DNA of 10,653 nucleotides from Auxenochlorella pyrenoidosa (lineage: Eukaryota; Chlorophyta; Trebouxiophyceae; Chlorellales; Chlorellaceae). The stretch's first letter is position 1. Each line of letters opens with the position of its first letter. The stretch lies in contig KQ482046.1 in assembly GCA_001430745.1 (NCBI GenBank), positions 328,752 to 339,404 on the forward strand, read 5' to 3'. Below are positions 1-6,992 of this stretch, piece by piece. A program made the position numbers and the translations under genes. Below the pieces are notes generated by a model. That model was given only the letters and a program-made list of their open reading frames with translations, had not been told where the DNA came from and searched no databases.

Positions 1-75
1 ACACTCAGTCTGCCCTGCACCCCAAATTGTGTGATTCATTCTTCTGAGCAGGCCGAGAATCAGCGGGCAGCGCAC

Positions 76-638
76 CTTGTTCTCGTCATCGCTGTGGAAC
101 GAGGCCAGCTGGGCGCCTGCATGGAGGGGCAGAAGCCGAGCACTAGTCGATGCACGAGGGTCTGCCTGGTGAAGGCGCAGCAACAAAGCAATGCTTTCGG
201 ACTTATCTTCACACAAACCTGGCTCAATTCCAGGTCAAGCATCTGTCGAACAAATACAGAACCTGCTGTGGACAGTTCTCAGCCGCTGGAGCCTGCTGCC
301 AGCCCCTCGACAACCCCCCGCGCCTGTGCGGTGGCGGTAGAGCGTGCCAGTGGCAGTGTATTCTGAAATGTTGCGCTCATCCACCGCCTCCCAACCATAC
401 AAGCTGCCGTCCTGCGGCATGTTAGCAGGTAGAGAGCAGGGGTTGAGAGGCGATCCAGGACAGGAAGGCAGGCCGGAAGCAGCAGCGGGACTGGGGCACT
501 GTGCCACCGCCACTGCCATCCGATGAGACCTCCCTGCACCTGCGCGCTGCAAACCCTGCTGGTAAGGCTACACAGAACCAACAGGAGGCTGACCACGGCG
601 GGCCCTGGGAGAGGCCGCGGCCAGGGGACGCGGGGCAT
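76..638 (-). CDS. Presequence protease-like M16C metallopeptidase, N-terminal exons (partial)
   Basis: Three exons read on the minus strand: 638-540, 411-324 and 116-76. The gene then runs off the left edge through an intron whose GT donor starts at 75. Exon 2 gives D-G-S-L-Y-G-W-E-A-V-D-E-R-N-I-S-E-Y and then LYRHRT. Joined to exon 3 it reads TGAQLASFHSDDENK. As I remember the family, plant PreP has a matching segment just before its HILEH zinc motif (roughly GFE.V.EE, then L(Y/F)KHKKTGAEVMSVSNDDENKV). PreP degrades cleaved transit peptides and other short peptides in mitochondria and chloroplasts. The zinc site lies outside the window and cannot be checked. Exon 1 starts at the ATG at 638 (context TCACCATGCC). 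It encodes 33 residues with a hydrophobic core SLLLVLCSL, more like an ER signal peptide than a transit peptide. Intron 2 fits homology best with a GC donor (CACAG|GCGCGG at 323). A GT donor 9 nt further on is also in phase and would add three residues. A CTAAC branch point sits just before the exon 2 acceptor. The family call is good; exon 1 is less certain. Confidence 0.72.
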
Positions 639-940
639 GGTGAGCAGGGGTGGCTCGGATGGTGCCTGCCCGACTTCCTGGGCAGATCTGGCCCAGCAAG
701 TGTCGAGAACAATGGTGCCAGTGCCGCAAGCTTCTCAAAGGCTACTTTTGGGGGCACCTGACTTTCCAGCACAACTTTTCGGCCCCTGCGTGAGCAGCAG
801 CTGGGTCTTGCTCTACATCCCGTGCTTGTTGCGATCTCAGAGGTTGGGCTGCTAGGCCCCTTGCGCTGGTACTGCCGAGGCCAGCGTCGCTTGCTTCTCT
901 TCGTTACGCCCTGCTACGTCGTCTGCAGCACCCTAGTATA
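639..940. promoter_or_regulatory. Divergent intergenic/promoter region between the peptidase and secreted gene A
   Basis: About 300 bases separate the peptidase start codon on the minus strand from the start codon of the first secreted gene on the plus strand. Both 5' UTRs and both promoters must fit here unless one 5' UTR is spliced from further away. I see no convincing TATA box or known algal promoter motif. The TATAAT string at 936-941 overlaps the start codon of gene A, so it is too close to act as a TATA box. No further coding exon is supported in this stretch on either strand. Confidence 0.45.
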
Positions 941-3224
941 ATGTATCGCATCGTGCTCTGTGCTCTGCTGGCGCTGGAGCTGGGAGCGGCACTGTCAACG
1001 GCACATGCCGCTGCCGCCACCCTTGGCAGCGCACGTTCCCTGCTGCAAAGTAAGCACCTCGCAATGAATTAATTAAGACAAGAAGATGCCTGATCATTCC
1101 GTTGCTTTTTTGATGTTGAGAATTCATTGAGTCTCACTCAATCAATCTGCACTGCAAGCCCGAGCCCCACGCCGGCGCCCGCAGCAGCGCCAGGCAGCGC
1201 CAAGTGTGCCGCTAGCGCCGGCGCCACCGCCGCCGCCGCCGCGGCCGCTGCAAACACCTCGGCTGGCGCTGTGGCCACGGCGACGGCCGATATCTGCGGC
1301 AGCGGCTCCGTCCAGGCCGCTGTAAGTGCGCTGGCGCAGGCCACCGCCCAGGCAAGCGAGCCGCCGTCTGATGCTTGGGCAGTGTCAACGGGGCAGGGTG
1401 GCATGTGTGCGGAGAGCTGTCAGCATGGGCCTAAAGCTGGGTCTTGCTGCGCCCAGCCCGACCACATCTGCTGCTAGGATGACCTTCTGCACAAATGCTG
1501 CAGACCTGGCAATCAGCTGCCACTGCTGTACACCCATCCTCGGCTGCAGGCGGTGGCTGCCGCAGTGTCCCAGACCTTCTCTGCCGTGACGACGGGCCCG
1601 GAGTGCAGCGGCTGCACTGCGGCGGTCGATAGCGGTGAGGGTTGTGCAGGCTATGCCTCAAATCTGGCATTATCGTCAGCCAGCGCACTGAAGGCAAGGC
1701 AAGGGGTCCTGGTGTAGGTGAAGAATCTTGCTGTGACAGAGCCTGCTCTCATTTCCCGAATCCCTCCTTGCTCCTTTTGCAGCCACTCCCATCACCGAGG
1801 CAGTGTCTGCCTCCGTCTCCAATGCCTTTGGCCAGAGCTGCTGCCCGGCAGCCCAGGCAGCGGCGGCAGCCTCCTCCTCCTCGCTTCCTCAGTCCCTGCA
1901 GCGGGCCATCGCCCTGGGTGGGTGACCGAGCAAAGACGCGGGCCGCCTTGCTTTTCTTCCTGCCGCAGCCTGTCAAGATGATGTCAAGCTCCTGCTGTGC
2001 ACCAGCAAGCAGGCCCCTCACTGTTTCTCGCTGGTCCCGCCTTATCCAGGCGCCACCAGCGCATGTGCCACACCTGGCGCTACGGCAGAGGCAGTGGGCA
2101 CAGCTGTGGGCAACGCAGTGGTGAGCTGGGTGGGGAATTAAGCTCGCAGTGCTGCGGGCGGCGTCAACCCGAGGGCAAGCCTCTGCTGCAGACAGGCGCC
2201 TCCGCTGTGCCGACTCTCGAGTGCAACGCAGCAGCAGTCAGCCTCCTCTGGCCTGGCCCTTGTGCTTGCTCAACCGCAGCGAATTCTGAGCATGCCGTGC
2301 TGTGCAGGCCCAGGCAACTCAGCAGGCCTACACTGACGCCCTCACAGCCTGCGTGCCGGGCCCCAGCCAGGCCTTGGCACCTGCTGGGGAGGTGCCTCTG
2401 CCAGCAGCTTCTGCTGGCGGTGGCGGCCCCATCAGCGGGGGCATAAGCGGAGGAGGCGTCACCGGGGGAGGCTTGATCCCCTCAGGTGGCATGGCCCCTC
2501 TCCCTGAAAGCCCTGCCACCGAGGGCGCCCTGGCTGCTGCGCCACCCCCTTCCCTGGAGGTGCCCCTCGCGGCAGGCCTCTCCGGTGGCTCCTCGCCTCC
2601 CTCTCCCACCCCCGCTCTCTCCCCATCTGCACCTCCCCTCTCGCCTGCCAGCGCGCCAGTGATAGAGACCCCTCCAGTTTTGCCTCCCGCGCCTCCCCTC
2701 TCGCCTGCCACTGCGCCAGTGATAGAGACCCCCGCAGTTTTGTCTCCCTCACTGTCCACTTCCCCACCTGTGCTGGCCCCTGCCCCTTCCCCAGAGGTTG
2801 CGCCCGCTTTGCTGCCCACAAGCCCGCTGGCCCTGCAGCCACCCCCTGTTGTTCCGGCGCTGTCGCCGCCAGCCCTGTGCCCAGGCGCAGCCGCCCTGCC
2901 CTCCTGCTTCGGTTTTGTGAGGGACCAGTGCTGCAGCGGCGGAGGGCTGGTGTGCGTCTGCGCCGGCCTGACTTCCTGCCAGTTTGGGCAAGTGAGTCGG
3001 CAGAGGTGATGGTGGAGAATGCCTGCACTGTTCCATTGCCGGGCCGGTTACAAGCGCTGCAACAGCTGCATGGCGGCCTGCTGCCAAACATACAAGCTGC
3101 ACCATAAGCGTGATTTTACTTTTGCTTTCTCTTGCTGCTGCCCCTGCAGGCCTGCTCTTCCCCTCTGGTTTACGGCCCCCTCTTCATGGGCCAGGTGTCT
3201 GACATCGGCCGCTGCGCATGCTGA
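941..3224 (+). CDS. Secreted Cys/Ala-repeat, proline-rich protein A (seven exons)
   Basis: Model: exons 941-1049, 1185-1351, 1550-1634, 1783-1917, 2050-2120, 2308-2991 and 3150-3224, giving 441 residues. Residues 1 to about 24 form a signal peptide (MYRIVLCALLALELGAALS), followed by the motif RSLLQ. Residues 44-204 are an Ala-rich array cut into modules by cysteines at spacings 30, 37+3, 26, 31 and 33. Residues 205-379 are Gly then Pro/Ser/Ala-rich, including a 20-residue unit present twice. Residues 380-441 hold ten cysteines and end in RCAC. The downstream gene is a clear paralog: exons 3, 4, 5 and 7 are the same length and phases match. Intron 2 has a GC donor (GCCCAG|GCAAGC at 1352), placed exactly where the paralog has GT. 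The acceptor of exon 2 is uncertain: the donor at 1050 leaves phase 1, which fits the CAG at 1182-1184 but not the better-looking site ending at 1158. The protein is probably extracellular (wall or matrix). I do not recognise the family, and no catalytic motif is visible. Confidence 0.8.
2632..2751 (+). repeat. 60-bp tandem repeat, two copies, in the Pro-rich exon of gene A
   Basis: Two consecutive 60-nt units (2632-2691 and 2692-2751) encode PPLSPASAPVIETPPVLPPA and a near copy. Units differ at a few positions only, so the duplication is probably fairly recent. Both sit inside the Pro-rich rod of secreted gene A and keep the frame. Confidence 0.85.
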
Positions 3225-3641
3225 GGTGGCGTGCCCCTGGAAAGGCAGGCACGGGGCGTCCAAGTGCAAACAGCATTGCGGCAGCAACAGGCGTAAATGT
3301 TGCTCCTGCGCGCATTCGCCTAGCATGCTGCAGATCCTGTAAGCTTTGTCTGATGACGTAGTCTGCGAGTCCCTCCTGGCACGGGTGGTGTAACCATCGC
3401 ACGCTCATGCGTTGGCCGCTGCGCGTCGGCCGCTGCAGCTGTCATTCGAGGCAAACAAGCAGCAGCAGAGAGCAGCATCGGCAGCGGCTGCTGTGCGTGC
3501 TGCAGCCCCTGCCCTGCTCCAATCTCGTTCCAAACAGAGCACAGCTTTTCTGGCTGTCTAGACACAACAAGGGCAATTGCAGAGTGCAGATCCCACCACC
3601 CGACAGCTGCCTCGTCCCAACCTCGGACAGCCCAGGCAGCA
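3225..3641 (+). other. Intergenic region: 3' UTR of gene A and promoter of gene B
   Basis: This 417-base gap lies between the TGA of gene A and the ATG of gene B. It must hold the 3' UTR of the first gene and the promoter of the second. Two TGTAA pentamers, the usual chlorophyte polyadenylation signal, occur at 3338-3342 and 3389-3393. I see no coding exon and no recognisable TATA box. The long minus-strand open frame crossing this region has no supporting features. Confidence 0.5.
3338..3342 (+). terminator. Candidate polyadenylation signal TGTAA for gene A
   Basis: TGTAA lies about 114 nt after the stop codon of gene A. TGTAA is the established polyadenylation signal of many green algae. 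A second TGTAA at 3389-3393 is an alternative. The motif is short, so chance occurrence is possible. Confidence 0.4.
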
Positions 3642-6476
3642 ATGGCTGGCAGCTGCACCCTCTGCCTCCTGCTCGCCCTAGAAGCCGGGGTGCTTGCCGT
3701 TGCAGCTGCAGAGGGTGCCAGACCCGCTGGCGCCACCCGCCGGTCGCTGCTGCAGGGTGAGGGGGGCACAGCTGGCGGAAGCTGGCGCCCTTGGTGTGTG
3801 GGTGGTGGCAGCATCAATTTCCTTCTGCTGCTGAACGCATTCCAGGCCCTGTACCAAATGTGCAGGCCCCCCGGTGCCAGGCCCTGCTCCTGCCGCCGCC
3901 CCAAGCGGCGCAGGCTGCACCGCAGCAGCTGTGGCGGACAGCCGTGCTGCCACCGCTGCTGCCAATGCCTCTGCTGCAGCAGCCAGTACAGCCACAGGGG
4001 ATGTGTGCGGCAGCGGCTCCGCCCAGGCGGCTGCTGATGCCATGGCAAAGGCGACGGCGCAGGTGATGCAATGCCTGCACCGACAGGCCCCAACTCCTGC
4101 AGGCTGCATGCAGCAGGGGCGGGTTTGCCAACCCTTGATGCTCTCGTTTTGCTGCCACCCGCCCCCGCAACCCGAACCACCGCTCATTCCTTTCTTTCGG
4201 ACATTGGCCGCAGGCTGTCGCCACGGTGATTGCAAACTCCTTCACAGCAGTTCAGAGCAGCCCCGGCTGCTCTGGCTGCGCAAGCGCTGCCGCCAGCGGT
4301 CTGTGGGCCGGGCTGCCGGCATGAGTGCCCGCACCTGTTGTGCAAAGCTTACAACTGTTTTACGCGGCCGCAAGCTTGTGTTGCTGCCTTTGATTTCATG
4401 CACGCTTCTGTTGTGCCCTCCCTTGCTGCAGCAAATGCAACCGCCAGTGCCATTGCCAGCGCTGTCTCCTCGGCATTTGCACAGAGCTGCTGCCCAGGGG
4501 CCCAGGCAGCAGCTGAAGCCATCACGTCTTCGCTCGCCCAAGACATTCAGAATGCAACTGCCTCAGGTTGGGCGCAGATTCCCAGGACGCGATACCTGGG
4601 TCATTGTTGCAGTGGCTGGGAGGCAGCTGCAGTTAAATTGCCACAGCTGCAGCCGAAGTTCTTGCACTCGTGAGCCGTCTGTCTGTGAGGCAGGACCTGG
4701 CGTTGAGGGGCGCACAGCGGTCTGCTTTTTTGCCTCGAGTCAACACCATCCTACCTGCGTGGCAGCGGCAGGGCAACCGACCCCCCTGGTCCTGCCTGTG
4801 CCTCTTCCTCTCCCCCATCCCAGCAGCGCGACCCATGCCTCTTAAAGAAAGAAAGTTACTCTCCCTTGTCCATCGATCCCGTTGCAGCCACCTCCAGCGC
4901 ATGCGCCAGCGGCGGCGCCTCTGCAGAAGCTGTGAGCACTGCTGTCTTCAATGCCGTGGTGAGTGATAGCTGGTCGGATTTTGGCTGTGGGCCATTGGAT
5001 GATCACCTGCCTCTGGACCCATCCCCACCTCTTGCTGCCGTTTCTGCATGCAACTTGTGAAGGCCCGCCGACCATGCCTGCAGACTGCAGGCGGCGCAGG
5101 CCCGTGCTGCTCGCCCCTGCCTGCAAGCCAATCCTCAAAACAATTGCCCTGCCGCGCGTGCCCGGAAAGCAGGCTCAGGCCACGGCGGCGACATACGCAG
5201 AGGCGCTCGCTGCATGCGTGCCGGGGGCCGCCGTAGGTCCCGCCCCTACCGCGCCTCCTGCAGGGGGGGTGCCCGCCATTGCGGGAGGCGGCCCCGTAGG
5301 TGGCGGCTCGCCATCGCCCCTGCCATCACCCTCTCCTGCCGGGGCGGGGCCTGCAGCTGGCATCTCGGGGTCTGGCTCAATCGGGGCCGGGCCACCTGCA
5401 GGCCCGGCATCGCCACCCGTCACGGTTGCCCTGCCACCTTCCTCACCCCCTCCACTTGTCCCTCCCAGCCCAACCCCCTCGCCCCTGGCCCCAGTGGCCA
5501 CAGCACCACCGCCAGTGCCGACCCCTGTGGTGCCATCGCCCCTTCCGCCTCCTCCTGTCGCTCAGTCACCACCGCCAGTTCCGGCGCCCCTTCCGGTGCC
5601 GCCACCTGTCGCTCAGTCACCGCCGCCAATGCCGGCGCCCCTTCCGGTGCCGCCACCTGTCGCTCAATCCCCGCCGCCACTGCCGGCGCCCCTTCCGGTG
5701 CCGCCCCCTGTTGCTCAGTCACCGCCGCCGATTCCGGCGCCCTTTAAGATGCCGCCTCCTGTCTCTCTTCCGCCACCCTCTCCCCAACCAGTGGCACCTC
5801 CCATGTTTGCCATCCCACCGCCCATTCCGGCGCCCCTTCCGGTGGCCCCTCCCGTCTCTCTTCCGCCACCCTCTCCCCAACCAATGGCGCCTCCAATGTT
5901 TGTGATCCCCCCACCCATGCCAGCCCCATCTGCGATTCCTGCAACGCCACCGCTGCTGCCCCCGCCCATTGGCCTGCCACCCACCTCCCCGCTGCTGTTG
6001 GCCCCGCCAGCTGTGCTGCCTGCGCCGCCAGGCGCCTCTGGTCCAACCCCCTCCCTCTGCGCCGACGTAGCGACGCTCCAGCCCTGCTTTGGCTTTGTGA
6101 GGGACCAGTGCTGCGTGCCTGGCGGGCTGGTGTGCGTCTGCGCCGGCCTAACTCTTTGCCAGTACGGACAGGTGAGCGACAGCGCCCAGCGCCTGCAAGG
6201 GGTGCATGTTGCGGTGGCGTGCCGCCTCAACCTGGTGGGGCAGGCCCCGATGGTTGCTTCCCACTGAGCCCGAGCAGCAGGCACCCCTTGCAGTCTGGGA
6301 CATGGCGCCTGTGCTTAAGTCAGCAACAGCATACCCTCCCTCCCTGCCTCCCCGACGATGACTACACATCCATGCATCCTGCTGCCGCTTGGTGCCTGCA
6401 GGCCTGCGCTTCGCCTTTGAGCTACGGGCCGCTTTTCAACGGGCAGGTGTCTGATATTGGGCGCTGCGCCTGCTGA
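3642..6476 (+). CDS. Secreted Cys/Ala-repeat, proline-rich protein B (seven exons)
   Basis: Model: exons 3642-3756, 3866-4062, 4214-4298, 4432-4566, 4888-4958, 5173-6171 and 6402-6476. They join in frame to 558 residues. The start lies in a good context (CAGCAATGGC). Residues 1 to about 23 are a signal peptide (MAGSCTLCLLLALEAGVLAV), then RRSLLQ. Residues 56-216 form the same Cys-bounded Ala-rich array as gene A, with identical cysteine spacing and N-glycosylation sequons (NAS, NAT). Residues about 220-496 are a long Pro-rich rod with repeated SPPP blocks, which in algae and plants are typical of hydroxyproline-rich wall glycoproteins. Residues 497-558 are the ten-Cys domain, about 49 of 62 residues identical to gene A by eye. 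All introns are GT-AG; the exon 3 donor (GCG|GTCTGT) is weak. The plan of globular part, proline rod, globular part recalls volvocine pherophorins in outline only; I see no sequence match to them. Likely an extracellular matrix protein from tandem duplication. Confidence 0.85.
5548..5751 (+). repeat. 51-bp tandem repeat, four copies, encoding the proline rod of gene B
   Basis: Four head-to-tail 51-nt units begin at 5548, 5599, 5650 and 5701. Each encodes 17 residues of the form PPPVAQSPPPxPAPLPV, where x is V, M, L or I. The last unit ends in FKM. Frame is kept throughout. The SPPP cores are candidate sites for prolyl hydroxylation and arabinosylation by analogy with extensin-type proteins. 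Confidence 0.92.
5752..5937 (+). repeat. 93-bp tandem repeat, two copies, encoding proline rod of gene B
   Basis: Immediately after the 51-nt array are two 93-nt units (31 residues each). They share VSLPPPSPQP, then APPMF and IPPP, then PAP. The second copy has drifted at its end. The segment inside each unit resembles the 51-nt unit (PPPIPAPLPV), so the longer unit probably grew from the shorter one. Confidence 0.8.
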
Positions 6477-6731
6477 GGCCGGGCTGCTGCGCTGTGGAAG
6501 CCCGCTGGCCGCCTGCACAACAGGCGCTCTGCCGTTGCTGTTGGTTACTGCACCCCCTGCATGCAAGTCTTACGACCCACGCCGCTTTTCTTCAGAGTTG
6601 CACACACTGTACACATCTCGCGCTTGCCAGGTATTTTTTTCACGCGTGCGTGGATTTGAAGATCCGTGAACATTGCTGGGCAGCATGCCATCAAGGCAAG
6701 CATATTTTTCCACTACCTCTAAAGCCTCGCA

Positions 6732-6750
6732 CCTGAAACTCGAGTTCAGG
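6732..6750. repeat. Near-perfect palindrome in the convergent intergenic region
   Basis: The sequence CCTGAAACTCGAGTTCAGG reads as its own reverse complement apart from one extra A. It is centred on CTCGAG. As RNA it could form a short hairpin in the 3' UTR of either gene. At this length it may be chance. Confidence 0.4.
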
Positions 6751-6771
6751 TTGGCAGCAGCCACAAGCAAG

Positions 6772-6794
6772 CCCCCCCCCCCCAAAAAAAAAAA
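6772..6794. repeat. Homopolymer junction C12-A11
   Basis: Twelve C residues are followed directly by eleven A residues in non-coding DNA. It may be slippage-prone sequence, an assembly error, or the remnant A tail of a retroposed element. No target-site duplication or element body is visible around it. Confidence 0.6.
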
Positions 6795-6857
6795 CTGTTC
6801 TGCTGCTCAGGCGCCATCATTGCCTGTTGGAATGACACGTCTTGCTGAGCGTCACGC

Positions 6858-6862
6858 TTACA
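6858..6862 (-). terminator. Candidate polyadenylation signal TGTAA for methionyl-tRNA synthetase
   Basis: On the minus strand TGTAA lies about 131 nt after the stop codon of the synthetase, a reasonable 3' UTR length. It is the usual chlorophyte polyadenylation signal, but a five-base motif alone is weak evidence. Confidence 0.4.
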
Positions 6863-6992
6863 GCGCAGCACAAGGCGATTGCAGTTCTGAGTGCGGTGGC
6901 AAGGCAGCCGGCAGCGGGCGCTGTTGCCAGGCGGGGCCAGGCGGCTGCAGCCTGCCGGCATCGTGCCGCGCCGGGCTGCAGGCCAAGGTTTA

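Larger units (their letters stand above)
6477..6992. other. Convergent 3' intergenic region between gene B and methionyl-tRNA synthetase
   Basis: These 516 bases lie between the TGA of gene B (plus) and the TGA of the synthetase (minus), so they hold two 3' UTRs. No TGTAA is present on the plus strand here, so the polyadenylation signal of gene B is unclear; TGTAC occurs near 6609. On the minus strand a TGTAA lies at 6862-6858. The region also has a near-perfect 19-nt palindrome and a C12-A11 tract. I see no coding exon. Confidence 0.5.

Noticed and set aside
1..75. Further peptidase exon at the left edge
   Set aside because: After the AAG|GTGCGC donor the sequence does not encode the expected V-F-G continuation, so it reads as intron.
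936..941. TATAAT string as a TATA box
   Set aside because: It touches the start codon of gene A, leaving no room for transcription start and 5' UTR.
2328..2819. Gly/Ala/Glu-rich minus-strand frame opposite the Pro-rich exon of gene A
   Set aside because: It is the complement of Pro/Ser/Ala codons in the true exon; no start, splice or family evidence.
3320..4180. Long minus-strand open frame of about 286 codons
   Set aside because: It lies opposite gene B exons 1-2 and the intergenic region, has no recognisable domain, and its length is explained by GC-rich composition with few stops.
4567..4887. Extra exon within the longer intron 4 of gene B
   Set aside because: Short candidates such as the segment ending at CACTC|GTGAGC break the phase needed by exon 5, and exon 4 joins exon 5 cleanly in phase as in gene A.
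5300..5905. Long plus-strand frame rich in Arg, His, Leu and Pro within exon 6 of gene B
   Set aside because: It is an alternative-frame reading of the CC-rich proline repeats. The frame giving PPPVAQS units joins in phase to flanking exons with paralog support.
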